64,000 nt of DNA from CAIUKX01 sp964580965 (GTDB lineage Bacteria; Bacteroidota; Bacteroidia; Flavobacteriales_D; Crocinitomicaceae), in contig CAZOLZ010000005.1 in NCBI GenBank assembly GCA_964580965.1, positions 1 to 64,000 of the forward strand, given 5' to 3'. The notes under the pieces are model-generated. The model saw nothing but the letters and a program-made list of their open reading frames with translations, searched no databases and was not told the DNA's origin. Both the position numbers and the translations under genes were made by a program. Shown in pieces: positions 26,137-34,811 of the stretch; position 1 is the stretch's first letter, and each line of letters opens with the position of its first letter.

Positions 26137-27431
26137 AAGTACTATATTGGCATAGACGCGACTTAAGAATTGATGATAATGCGGCTTTATACAAAGCTTT
26201 AAAAACTGGAAGTAATGTTCTACCTGTTTTTATATTTGATAATAATATCCTAGATGATTTACCAAAAGATGATCAACGTGTTTTGTTTATTCATCAAACA
26301 ATTGAGCAATTAAAATCTCAATATCAGTCTTACGGTTCAGATTTACAGGTTTATTATGGAAACCCGATTGAGTTAATTCCTCAAATAGCCTTTAAAAATA
26401 AAGTAAGTACTGTTTATGTAAATCGTGATTACGAACCATATGCTTTAAAGAGGGATAAACAAGTTTACGATTTATTAAAACTAAAAGGAATTGAATTTTT
26501 AGGAGCAAAAGATCATGTTGTTTTTGAAAAAAATGAGATTTTAAAAGCGGATGGCAAACCTTACACAGTCTATACTCCATATAGTAAAAAATGGAAAGCG
26601 CTTTTAAATCCATTTTATTTAAAGACTTATCCAGCTGAAAAATATGCTCATAATTTAATTCAGGTAAATAATAAAACAACTTTGATTTCATTGAAGGAAA
26701 TGGGGTTTGAATCTGAGCAAAAAGTCAAATTCCCATCTCCAAAAGTAAATGAGTCAGTAATAAACAAGTATGATGTGACAAGAGATATACCATCTGTTTT
26801 AGGTACATCCAGATTGAGTTTGCATTTGCGTTTTGGTACAATTAGTATTAGGAAGTTAGCTACAATTGCTAAGGATACCAATGAAAAATATTTAAATGAA
26901 TTGATTTGGCGTGACTTTTATCAAATGATTATATTTCATTTTCCACACTCGGTTGATAAAGCATTTAAACCTGTATACGATAATGTTATCTGGGAAAACG
27001 ATAAGCATTTGTTCAGCCTGTGGTGTGAAGGTAAAACAGGTTATCCAATAGTAGACGCTGGTATGCGGGAATTAAACCAAACAGGTTTTATGCATAATCG
27101 TGTTCGAATGATAACTGCAAGTTTTTTAGTGAAGCATTTATTAGTTGATTGGCGATGGGGAGAGGCTTATTTTGCTGAGAAGTTATTAGATTTTGAATTA
27201 GCATCAAATGTTGGAGGTTGGCAATGGGCAGCAAGTTCTGGTTGTGATGCAGCACCATATTTTAGAGTGTTTAATCCTACTTTACAACAAGAGAAGTTTG
27301 ATAAAGATTTTAGATATATTAAAAAATGGATTCCTGAATTCGGGTCAAAAGATTATCCAAAACCAATAGTAGAACATAAATTTGCTCGCGAAAGAGTAAT
27401 TCAACGTTATAAAGAAGCCCTTTCAAATTAG
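26133..27431 (+). CDS. Cryptochrome/DNA photolyase, class I type
   Basis: The 432-residue flavoprotein belongs to the photolyase/cryptochrome family. It starts YWHRRDLRIDDNAALY (5-20), the antenna-domain hallmark, and its C-terminal FAD-binding half has LNELIWRDFYQMI (about 265-277), GMRELNQTGFMHNRVRMI and then ASNVGGWQWAASSGCDAAPY (about 350-369), where the Trp-Gln-Trp cluster lies near the substrate pocket. Class I CPD photolyase is the most probable role: light-driven repair of cyclobutane pyrimidine dimers. The gene overlaps the pterin synthase gene by 4 bases, so a pterin may be relevant as chromophore or cofactor. A sensory cryptochrome cannot be excluded by sequence alone. Confidence 0.92.
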   Translation: MKVLYWHRRDLRIDDNAALYKALKTGSNVLPVFIFDNNILDDLPKDDQRVLFIHQTIEQLKSQYQSYGSDLQVYYGNPIELIPQIAFKNKVSTVYVNRDYEPYALKRDKQVYDLLKLKGIEFLGAKDHVVFEKNEILKADGKPYTVYTPYSKKWKALLNPFYLKTYPAEKYAHNLIQVNNKTTLISLKEMGFESEQKVKFPSPKVNESVINKYDVTRDIPSVLGTSRLSLHLRFGTISIRKLATIAKDTNEKYLNELIWRDFYQMIIFHFPHSVDKAFKPVYDNVIWENDKHLFSLWCEGKTGYPIVDAGMRELNQTGFMHNRVRMITASFLVKHLLVDWRWGEAYFAEKLLDFELASNVGGWQWAASSGCDAAPYFRVFNPTLQQEKFDKDFRYIKKWIPEFGSKDYPKPIVEHKFARERVIQRYKEALSN

Positions 27432-27433
27432 TT

Positions 27434-27889
27434 ATGAGAAAAGAGATTAAAATAGGAGATAACTGTCCAACTTTTGAATTGAAAAACCAACGAGGCGAAT
27501 TGATTAAAAGCACTAATTTAATTGGTGAAAAGAAATTATTGGTCTATTTTTATCCAAAAGATGGGACACCTGGTTGCACAAAACAGGCATGTAGCTTTAG
27601 GGATGAATACGAACAATTTCAAAGCTATAATTGTGAAGTAATCGGGATTTCATCTGATTCTCCTTCTTCTCACGAAAAATTTGCGCAATTTCATCATTTA
27701 AATTTTAATGTTTTAGCAGATGATAAAAAGGAGGTTAGAAAATTATTTGGAGTTCCTAAATTTCTAAGGTTATTAGATGGAAGAGTGACCTATTTATTTA
27801 ACGAAGAAGGAGTTTTGATTTGGAAATTTAACGGGGTGTTTAATGCGACCAAACATGTTTCAGAGGCTATTACATTTTTGAAAAAATAA
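27434..27889 (+). CDS. Peroxiredoxin, Bcp/PrxQ type
   Basis: This 151-residue thiol peroxidase reduces hydrogen peroxide and organic peroxides at the expense of thioredoxin. It has the peroxidatic cysteine in the motif YPKDGTPGCTKQACSFRDEY: Cys48 is peroxidatic and Cys53 five residues on is the resolving cysteine, the atypical 2-Cys arrangement of PrxQ/Bcp. It has no signal peptide, so it is cytoplasmic. It follows the photolyase gene by 2 bases, so it is in the same operon, giving a light/oxidative-damage theme. Confidence 0.93.
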   Translation: MRKEIKIGDNCPTFELKNQRGELIKSTNLIGEKKLLVYFYPKDGTPGCTKQACSFRDEYEQFQSYNCEVIGISSDSPSSHEKFAQFHHLNFNVLADDKKEVRKLFGVPKFLRLLDGRVTYLFNEEGVLIWKFNGVFNATKHVSEAITFLKK

Positions 27890-27977
27890 CTGTGAAATAG
27901 CTATTTAATCAATTTGTTGAAGAACAAATGAAAATTAAATGATCTATTACATTAGCCATAAAATAAATTGTATTCAT

Positions 27978-29621
27978 ATGAAGTTTTTAAGTTTCTTAAT
28001 ATTATTTTTTTTTACGTCAATAAGTAGCAACTCATTCTCACAAAAAAAAGCTCCCAAATTAATGGTTGGAATAGTAGTAGATCAAATGTGTTATGAGTAT
28101 TTATATCGTTATTTCGACCAGTTTTCGGACAGTGGTTTTGTAAAACTAATGCAACAAGGAACGAATTGTAAGAATATTCATTACAATTATGTACCAACTT
28201 TTACGGGGCCTGGACACGCATCTATTTACACAGGCACAACACCTAATAATCATGGCATTATTGCCAATCAATGGTTTGTAAAAGAAACAGGTAAATCAAT
28301 TAATTGTGTTGAAGATAAATCTTTTCATACAGTTGGATCAACATCATCAAATGGTCAATGTTCACCTCAAAAATTAATGGTAAACACGATTACAGACCAG
28401 TTAAAAATGACGTATAATAATTCCAAAGTAATTTCTATATCAATTAAAGATAGATCAGCAATTTTATCTGGGGGACATTTATCTGATGGTTCGTATTGGT
28501 ATGATAAATTGGAAGGAAAAATGATTACATCCGATTATTTTAAAAGTTCATTACCAGATTGGGTTAATCAATTTAACAATCAGAACTTACCAGATTATTT
28601 AATGAAATCAGATTGGACTTTGTTGAATTCAATTGAAAATTATAATGCCTCTGGTCCTGATAATTCTCCATATGAACATTTATTAGCAGGAAAATTGACT
28701 CCAACATTTCCCTATAATTTTTCGAAAGAAAATAAAAAGTATAGTTTATTTACTTTTTTACCTGCAGCGAATTCTTACTTAAAAGAATTTGCAATAAAAG
28801 CTATAGAAAATGAAAAATTAGGTCAAGATGAGGTAACTGATTTTTTAGCGATAAGTTTTTCTTCAACAGATATTTTGGGGCATGCTTTTGGACCACAATC
28901 AGTAGAGATTGAAGATATGTATTTGAGATTAGATTTAGAAATTGCAGCCTTGTTGAGTTATTTAGAATCCAGAATCGGAAGAGAAGATTTTACTTTATTT
29001 TTGACTGCAGATCATGCTGTTTTACCTGTGCCACAATTATTGATTGATAAAAAGTTGTCTGGAGGTTATCTGCCATTATCAACGCTGATACTTAATTTAA
29101 ATGATAAATTAAGCACAAAATTTGGAGCGAAATTTATTCAATCCTATCAAAACAATAATATCTATCTAGATGATGCAACTTTGAAATTATTAAATGTTTC
29201 AAAAGATTCTATTCAAGAATTTATTCGAAAAGAGGTTGAAAACTGGAAGGGGGTAAAGAGGGTTTACTCATCAAGTGAAATAGAGCAACAAACGTTTCCA
29301 TCTAAATGGTTGAAAATGATTAAGAATGGTTGGGTCAAGAATCGAAATGGAGACTTATTCATAATGTTAGAGCCTGGCTATTTGTCGATTTATGAAGATA
29401 CAGCCAAAGGTAGATTAGGAACGAGTCATGGTTCTGCATTTAATTATGACACTCAAGTCCCATTGTTGTGGTACGGGAAAAATATTCCATCAATAGAAGT
29501 TTATGAAAAATTAGATATTACTGATATCACCACAACATTGGCATTTTTATTAGATGTTTCTTTGCCAAATGCCACAACTGGAAAGCCAATATTAAAGATT
29601 TTAAATCCTCATATAGATTAA
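27978..29621 (+). CDS. Alkaline phosphatase superfamily protein, PafA-like, exported
   Basis: The 547-residue product starts at the ATG at 27978, chosen because it gives a signal peptide (MKFLSFLILFFFTSISSNS) directly; an upstream ATG at 27939 would add 13 residues without improving it. The mature protein begins KLMVGIVVDQMCYEYLYRY, holding the metal-binding Asp, followed by VPTFTGPGHASIYTGTTPNNHG with the presumed threonine nucleophile, and later DILGHAFGPQS and TADHAVLPVP with metal ligands. These are the features of the PafA/type I phosphodiesterase branch, which hydrolyses phosphomonoesters in the periplasm. It is 88 bases after the peroxiredoxin gene and may be a separate unit. Confidence 0.9.
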   Translation: MKFLSFLILFFFTSISSNSFSQKKAPKLMVGIVVDQMCYEYLYRYFDQFSDSGFVKLMQQGTNCKNIHYNYVPTFTGPGHASIYTGTTPNNHGIIANQWFVKETGKSINCVEDKSFHTVGSTSSNGQCSPQKLMVNTITDQLKMTYNNSKVISISIKDRSAILSGGHLSDGSYWYDKLEGKMITSDYFKSSLPDWVNQFNNQNLPDYLMKSDWTLLNSIENYNASGPDNSPYEHLLAGKLTPTFPYNFSKENKKYSLFTFLPAANSYLKEFAIKAIENEKLGQDEVTDFLAISFSSTDILGHAFGPQSVEIEDMYLRLDLEIAALLSYLESRIGREDFTLFLTADHAVLPVPQLLIDKKLSGGYLPLSTLILNLNDKLSTKFGAKFIQSYQNNNIYLDDATLKLLNVSKDSIQEFIRKEVENWKGVKRVYSSSEIEQQTFPSKWLKMIKNGWVKNRNGDLFIMLEPGYLSIYEDTAKGRLGTSHGSAFNYDTQVPLLWYGKNIPSIEVYEKLDITDITTTLAFLLDVSLPNATTGKPILKILNPHID

Positions 29622-29699
29622 TAAAGTCAAGTTGAAATTTTCAATAAATAGTTCTTGTGATTATTAACCAGCAATCTAATTCTCTTTTAAGATGGTATA

Positions 29700-30989
29700 T
29701 TAGTCAGAAGGTGCTTTAAGTGAAATTTTCAAAACCTCAACTGTTTGATTATCGATAACGATTTCACGACTCACTTTATGAGGGTAGCACCAAATGATTT
29801 TCTCTTCATCGGTGATAATTAATTGACTCTCTTTTTCAGTAGCTAGAACTTTTTGATCTTTTAAGATATCTGATATCAGCTGGCTACCTTTCATTCCAAT
29901 AGGTTTAATTCGATCACCAATTTTCCATTTACGAATTGAAATTTGACCTTTTATTTTTTTTGAGTCGACATAAAGAATTTCTTTATTAAAATTGATTGGT
30001 ACCAATTCTTTTCTGATTTTTTTAATTAAAAGGATAGGTTTTATTTCTAATTTTGATTTTAACTGTAGTGAAAAAAAATTGACATCCTTATAAATACGTT
30101 CATATAATCGGTGATTATAAAATTCAATTTTTTTCCCTTTTTCACTTTTGGATAACTTCTTAATTTCATTGAGAAGTGAATGTGGGACTTCTAATTGTCT
30201 CAATAATTCAACCTGCTCAAATTCTGAAAGGTGTAAAAATGTTGAAATTTCAATTTTATTATTTTTTTTGATTTGTTGGACGATTGGTTTTATCTTTTTT
30301 TCCAGTTTAAATTGTTCCGCTTGAAATACCGAAATTAATGTGTGAATGGATGATTTTAAATTAGGAAACTGTTCTTCCATTTTAGGAATAAATAGATTTC
30401 GTAGTTTGTTACGATTGTATTTATTTGTTGCGTTTGAAGTGTCTTCTCGCCATTCAAGACCTTCTTTTTTAGCAAGTTCAATAATTTCTTCTTTTGTAAA
30501 AGTTAATAGAGGACGGATATAACGGATATTTTCTTCCAACATAGAAGCAAGTCCCATTATACCTGATTTTCTTGAAATATTTAAAAAGAAAGTTTCAACT
30601 TGATCATCCAAATGATGGCCTAAAACAATATAGTTATCCTTGCTTTTGTTTTTCCAATCTTCAAAGAATTTATAACGAATTTTTCGTGCTAAATCTTGAA
30701 GATTTCCTCCTTTTTCGAGCTGTGTTTTCAAATCAACTTTTATACAATGAAAAGGTATATTGTATTTTTTACAAAAGGTTTTAACAAATGCTTCATCCTC
30801 ATCAGAATCTTTCCCTCTTAATTGATAATTGACATGTAAAGCAGTAATATTAAACCCTAACTGATATAAATAATACAGAATTGAGATGGAATCTACTCCA
30901 CCACTACAAGCAACAAAAAGTTTATTTGATTTTAAATGTTGCCATTTATCTGAAAGATTTTTTTTTATTTTATTTGTTAACGGCATCAA
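29700..30989 (-). CDS. tilS: tRNA(Ile)-lysidine synthetase
   Basis: TilS attaches lysine to C34 of tRNA-Ile(CAU), changing its reading from AUG to AUA. The 429-residue enzyme has the PP-loop SGGVDS (29-34), the HHLDDQVETFFLNISR motif near residue 125, the EDTSNATNKYNRNKLRN segment (about 200-216) that binds tRNA, and a C-terminal TilS substrate-binding domain with KGQISIRKWKIGDRI. It overlaps pabB by 20 bases at its 5' end, so the start at 30989 lies within the upstream gene. Confidence 0.96.
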   Translation of the reverse strand: MMPLTNKIKKNLSDKWQHLKSNKLFVACSGGVDSISILYYLYQLGFNITALHVNYQLRGKDSDEDEAFVKTFCKKYNIPFHCIKVDLKTQLEKGGNLQDLARKIRYKFFEDWKNKSKDNYIVLGHHLDDQVETFFLNISRKSGIMGLASMLEENIRYIRPLLTFTKEEIIELAKKEGLEWREDTSNATNKYNRNKLRNLFIPKMEEQFPNLKSSIHTLISVFQAEQFKLEKKIKPIVQQIKKNNKIEISTFLHLSEFEQVELLRQLEVPHSLLNEIKKLSKSEKGKKIEFYNHRLYERIYKDVNFFSLQLKSKLEIKPILLIKKIRKELVPINFNKEILYVDSKKIKGQISIRKWKIGDRIKPIGMKGSQLISDILKDQKVLATEKESQLIITDEEKIIWCYPHKVSREIVIDNQTVEVLKISLKAPSD

Positions 30990-32172
30990 TTATTTTTTGA
31001 ATTTTAATCAAGCATTCTTCATATTCATTTTGAGCAATTGAGCGGTTAGTAATGGCGCTTCCAACACCACAAGAAAGGTATTTCCTTTCTTTATTGTAAA
31101 TTATCGTTCTAATAACAACATTCAAGTCGAAATCTCCATTTGGAGAAATGTATCCAATACTTCCAGAATATAAACCACGATTAAAAGATTCGTATTGATT
31201 TGTTAGTTCAAGTGCTTTAATTTTTGGTACACCAGTCATTGACCCCATTGGGAATGTTGCTTCTAAAATTTTAGAAAAAGGGGTTGATTCTTCTATATCG
31301 CAACTTATAGTCGAAATCATTTGATGAACTGTTTCAAACGAATAAATCTTGCATAATTCATCTACATTTACTGTTCCTTTTTTTGCTATTCGAGATAAAT
31401 CGTTACGAACCAAGTCGACAATCATAACGTTTTCTGATCGTTCTTTTGGATCGTTTTGAAGATTCTCAATTAGTTTTTGATCTTCTTTTAATGTTACTCC
31501 TCTTTTAGCTGTACCTTTTATGGGTTGAGATATAATTTTATTATCTACTTTTTTGATGAAACGTTCAGGACTTCCACCCATTATTTCAAATTCATTGAAT
31601 GAAAGGTAAACTGAAAAAGGTGCTTGAGAAACTTTATTAATTTTGGAATAAGTTTTTAAAGGATCTTTTAATTCACAATTTTCAGCAAATATTTCTTGAC
31701 AAAAATTAGTTTCATAAATATCCCCTAGATGAATATGTTTTTTTAATTTTTCAATATTTTTTAAATATTCATACTTTGAAATTCTAAATTGAAAATCGAT
31801 TGTGTTTTTTTCTGTTGAACTACTAGAGTTTATCTCTTTTAAAAAATTATGGACAAATTGAATGTTTACAGAATTAGACTCTCCTTTTAAAAACTGAAAT
31901 TCATTGTTCTTTATTTTTACAATATTTTGTGTTGTGAAAAGAATTAATTCAGGAAAATTAACACCATCAAAATTGGTAGATTGAAGATTCTCAAAACGGT
32001 TCTTCAATTCAAAACTTAAAGCACAGAAGATGTATTGATCTTTATTTTTTTTAATAAACTCATCAATTAAATCGATTGAATCAGATGAATTTAAAATCAA
32101 TTCATTTTCTTTTCCAAAACCGAGCAAAGAAAAATTTGACTGACCATTTAAAAAAATCAAAGGATTATTCAT
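30970..32172 (-). CDS. pabB: Aminodeoxychorismate synthase component I-like chorismate-utilising enzyme
   Basis: The 400-residue protein is of the anthranilate/aminodeoxychorismate synthase large-subunit family, which uses chorismate and ammonia. The C-terminal catalytic part holds GDIYETNFCQEIF (the family's G-D-x-Y-E/Q), GGSPERFIK, PIKGTAKRG (about 217-225), DPKERSENVMIVDLVRNDL and FPMGSMTGVPKIKALE (about 305-320). The lysine in PIKGT is the residue found in PabB, where TrpE also differs by other marks, so PabB is preferred. The N-terminal part is short. It leads tilS, overlapping by 20 bases. A class IV aminotransferase at 51997-52857 may be the matching PabC. Confidence 0.88.
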   Translation of the reverse strand: MNNPLIFLNGQSNFSLLGFGKENELILNSSDSIDLIDEFIKKNKDQYIFCALSFELKNRFENLQSTNFDGVNFPELILFTTQNIVKIKNNEFQFLKGESNSVNIQFVHNFLKEINSSSSTEKNTIDFQFRISKYEYLKNIEKLKKHIHLGDIYETNFCQEIFAENCELKDPLKTYSKINKVSQAPFSVYLSFNEFEIMGGSPERFIKKVDNKIISQPIKGTAKRGVTLKEDQKLIENLQNDPKERSENVMIVDLVRNDLSRIAKKGTVNVDELCKIYSFETVHQMISTISCDIEESTPFSKILEATFPMGSMTGVPKIKALELTNQYESFNRGLYSGSIGYISPNGDFDLNVVIRTIIYNKERKYLSCGVGSAITNRSIAQNEYEECLIKIQKIIDAVNK

Positions 32173-32179
32173 AATATTT

Positions 32180-32187
32180 CAAAGTTA
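32180..32187 (-). promoter_or_regulatory. Candidate -7 element for pabB-tilS
   Basis: TAACTTTG on the minus strand matches TAnnTTTG and ends 7 bases before the pabB start codon, so the leader would be nearly absent. Confidence 0.45.
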
Positions 32188-32288
32188 GTCCAAATCGTTT
32201 GAAAATAATTGATATTTTATTTGAAATTTTAACATTATTAAAAATTGCATTATTATTGTACGAGAAGAAATAATGTTTACAAAATTGA

Positions 32289-33605
32289 ATGTTGTACAGG
32301 ATTTTAAAAATAATAGTTAGTGTAGGGATTAGAAGTTATTACAAGGAAGTCAAGGTCCTTAATAAAAAAGTACTTCGAACAGATGGTCCTCTAATTTTTA
32401 TTTCGAATCACCCTAACACTTTAATGGATGCAATGATGATAGGTTTTATAACAAAAAAGCCTGTTTATTTCATGGCAAAAGGAACACTTTTTAACTCACC
32501 TTTTAAATTGTGGTTGTTAAAGAATCTAAATATGATTCCTATAAATCGAAGAGGTGATGGAGCTGTGAGAGGAGTAAAAAATCAAAATTCATTTGATGCA
32601 TGTTATCGTTTATTAGAACAGAAAAAGTCTTTGGTTGTATTTCCTGAGGGAACATCTTTTTTAGAGCGTCAATTAAGAGAATTGAAATCGGGTACAGCTC
32701 GAATTGCTTTAGAGGTAGAGTCAAGACATTCAGGGCAGTTAGGGGTAAAAGTTATTCCATTGGGGTTGAATTATCATAAAGCTGAGAAATTCAGGAGTTC
32801 GGTTTTAGTTCATATAGGAGAACCAATTAAAATTGAACCTTACATCAATGATTATAAATCAAATCCAGGAAAGACAGCTAAATTATTGACAGAGTTATTT
32901 CGTGTAAAGCTAGAGGAGATTTTAATTCATACAACCACAAAAGAGCAAGAGCGATTAATTGATTCCTTGGAAGAGGTATTATCATCAAAATATTTGTCAA
33001 GAAAAAGAGGAGTTGAACACGATATACAATTTTTAAGAAAAATTAAAGAGAATATTGATCGTTTTCAATACCATGATCCAAAAAGAATTAATGAAATTGA
33101 GTTATTACTTCAAAATATATTGTGGCAATTGAGGAAATTAGATATTAAATCTGATTTTTTAGACAGAAGGTTTCGATCTGTAATGTTTATTCGTCAGATG
33201 TTTTCTTCAATTGTTTTTGTAATAATAGGAATGCCTTTGTTTTTGTATGGTTTATGGCATAATATGATTCAATATAAATTGACAGATTTTATTGTTCCCA
33301 AAATCACAAAAGATATTGAGTATTATGCTCCTTTGGCTGTTTTATTGAGTATGGTTTTATATCCCTGTTTTTATACTTTTTTCTTTTATTTAGTAAGTCA
33401 TATTTTTGAAATGAGTTCCATCGTAGAGATTATTTATATAATCTCCATGCCATTATCAGGCTTTTATGCATATTGGTTTAATCGATATTTAAAACACATT
33501 TCATATAAATGGAGATATATCTTATTGATGGTTAGTGATTCTAAAGCTATGGAAGAGCTAAAGGCGAAAAGAAAGCAATTGCGCTCACTTATTTTTGAGG
33601 ACTAA
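32289..33605 (+). CDS. Lysophospholipid acyltransferase-family membrane protein
   Basis: The 438-residue protein contains the PlsC-type acyltransferase motifs NHPNTLMDAMM (residues about 38-48, NHx4D), FPEGTS (about 118-123) and PLGLNYH (about 158-164), so it should transfer acyl groups to a glycerophospholipid. Unlike minimal PlsC (about 240 residues) it has 190 further residues with a helical region and four C-terminal membrane segments (residues about 300-405). This longer form is common in Bacteroidetes. Its substrate is not predictable. It ends convergently, overlapping the membrane-fusion protein gene by 17 bases. Confidence 0.88.
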   Translation: MLYRILKIIVSVGIRSYYKEVKVLNKKVLRTDGPLIFISNHPNTLMDAMMIGFITKKPVYFMAKGTLFNSPFKLWLLKNLNMIPINRRGDGAVRGVKNQNSFDACYRLLEQKKSLVVFPEGTSFLERQLRELKSGTARIALEVESRHSGQLGVKVIPLGLNYHKAEKFRSSVLVHIGEPIKIEPYINDYKSNPGKTAKLLTELFRVKLEEILIHTTTKEQERLIDSLEEVLSSKYLSRKRGVEHDIQFLRKIKENIDRFQYHDPKRINEIELLLQNILWQLRKLDIKSDFLDRRFRSVMFIRQMFSSIVFVIIGMPLFLYGLWHNMIQYKLTDFIVPKITKDIEYYAPLAVLLSMVLYPCFYTFFFYLVSHIFEMSSIVEIIYIISMPLSGFYAYWFNRYLKHISYKWRYILLMVSDSKAMEELKAKRKQLRSLIFED

Positions 33606-34668
33606 CCAAAGTGTCTCCATCATTTAGCCCTGATACAAAAGCATAAGAATCTGTACTTGAAATTATGTTTACTCTTTTTTGTAATTTTACTTTCGAACCA
33701 ACAATAACGTTACTATCTTCATACAGGTATGTTTTGGGTAAACTAAAACATTTCTCAGTGGCAATTTTTGATGATTTATAAAAGATTTCTTGTCCTGGAT
33801 GAACTCTATTGTTTTCAATTAAATTAAAACTAAGGTAACATGTATTTTGTTCATTGCCCTTTTTAAGAAAAAAGAATTTTCCTTTACCTACAAGTGTTTT
33901 TGTTTGGTCGTAAAATAAAATTTTATCAGCAGTTTTAATTTTTTCAATTTGACTTTCTTTCAATTCGATTTTGATTAATTCAGGGATGTATTCTTCTAAA
34001 ATAGCCAATGTATCCCCTTTATTAACTTGATCTCCAGTTTCTACATTAATAGATAAGACTTTACCATTCTCTTTATTAATTAAGAAAAATTTATTCATTT
34101 TTTCCTCATCGTCAATGAGTTGGTTGTATAAACCAGTGGTTCCTTTTTCTTGCATTAACTCTAAAAGATTTTGATCAGAAATCTGAGGCAAAATAGGTAA
34201 AATCAATTCAGGTGAAAGCGAGTCGATAAATTGATTCCAGACAACCTCTTTTTTGAAATCAATATTTAATTCTTCAAAGATTTCAATTAATTGTTTTTTC
34301 AGTTCAACCTTTCTAGTACTCATCTTCTTAAACAGTTGATTGTTCTCATAGATAAAAGCGAGTTTATTTCTTTTGATAACCTTATTCTTTAAGATTGAAA
34401 TTGAGTCAATAACACCATTTTTTGTACTTAGAATAGGAATTATTTTCTTTTTACAATAGATACCTTCTCCTTCTAGAATGACATCTTGAAAATGATTTTC
34501 TACAACTATGAAGTCTGAATTTACTTCTTTCACTGTTTTAGTGACTATGTTTTTTTCCGTTTTTCTTTTAGCAACAGTTTTAGCTTCTTTTTTATTCATT
34601 AGAATGTATAAAATAATTGCTATGATTACTAAAAGAATAAATAAAAATGGATTACTTTTCTTATTCAT
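33589..34668 (-). CDS. Orphan membrane-fusion (HlyD/RND adaptor-like) protein
   Basis: The 359-residue product starts with an N-terminal membrane anchor (PFLFILLVIIAIILYIL, residues about 6-22). It then has the first half of a lipoyl-like barrel-sandwich domain (PILSTKNGVIDSISILKNKVI), a helical insert of about 90 residues, the second half (FFLINKENGKVLSINVETGDQVNKGDTLA), a beta-barrel region and a C-terminal membrane-proximal domain with KVKLQKRVNI...GLNDGDTLV. This is the order of RND/ABC efflux adaptors, but no pump or outer-membrane channel gene is adjacent. The ATG at 34668 was chosen over 34749: it directly precedes the membrane anchor, and a TATTTTTG box lies at 34698-34705, inside the longer reading. 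Confidence 0.78.
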   Translation of the reverse strand: MNKKSNPFLFILLVIIAIILYILMNKKEAKTVAKRKTEKNIVTKTVKEVNSDFIVVENHFQDVILEGEGIYCKKKIIPILSTKNGVIDSISILKNKVIKRNKLAFIYENNQLFKKMSTRKVELKKQLIEIFEELNIDFKKEVVWNQFIDSLSPELILPILPQISDQNLLELMQEKGTTGLYNQLIDDEEKMNKFFLINKENGKVLSINVETGDQVNKGDTLAILEEYIPELIKIELKESQIEKIKTADKILFYDQTKTLVGKGKFFFLKKGNEQNTCYLSFNLIENNRVHPGQEIFYKSSKIATEKCFSLPKTYLYEDSNVIVGSKVKLQKRVNIISSTDSYAFVSGLNDGDTLVSPQK

Positions 34669-34697
34669 TTTAAACTGTTCTTCAAGTTTGATATTAA

Positions 34698-34705
34698 CAA
34701 AAATA
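34698..34705 (-). promoter_or_regulatory. Candidate -7 element for the membrane-fusion protein gene
   Basis: TATTTTTG on the minus strand matches TAnnTTTG, 29 bases before the chosen start at 34668; it supports that start because it lies inside the longer reading. Confidence 0.5.
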
Positions 34706-34783
34706 CGATTAATTAAAGAATAATGTTGAAAACTTAGTTGAAAACCCAATTTAACCTCTGTTTAATTTACCTTTAACCTTTCT

Positions 34784-34791
34784 TAAATTTG
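34784..34791 (+). promoter_or_regulatory. Candidate -7 element for the 181-residue protein gene
   Basis: TAAATTTG matches TAnnTTTG, 20 bases before the ATG at 34812. Confidence 0.5.
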
Positions 34792-34811
34792 TTATAACAA
34801 ATAAACGACAA

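Noticed and set aside
33589..34749. The longer membrane-fusion protein start at 34749
   Set aside because: The 27 extra residues have no membrane-anchor role and contain a promoter-like box; the ATG at 34668 precedes the anchor.
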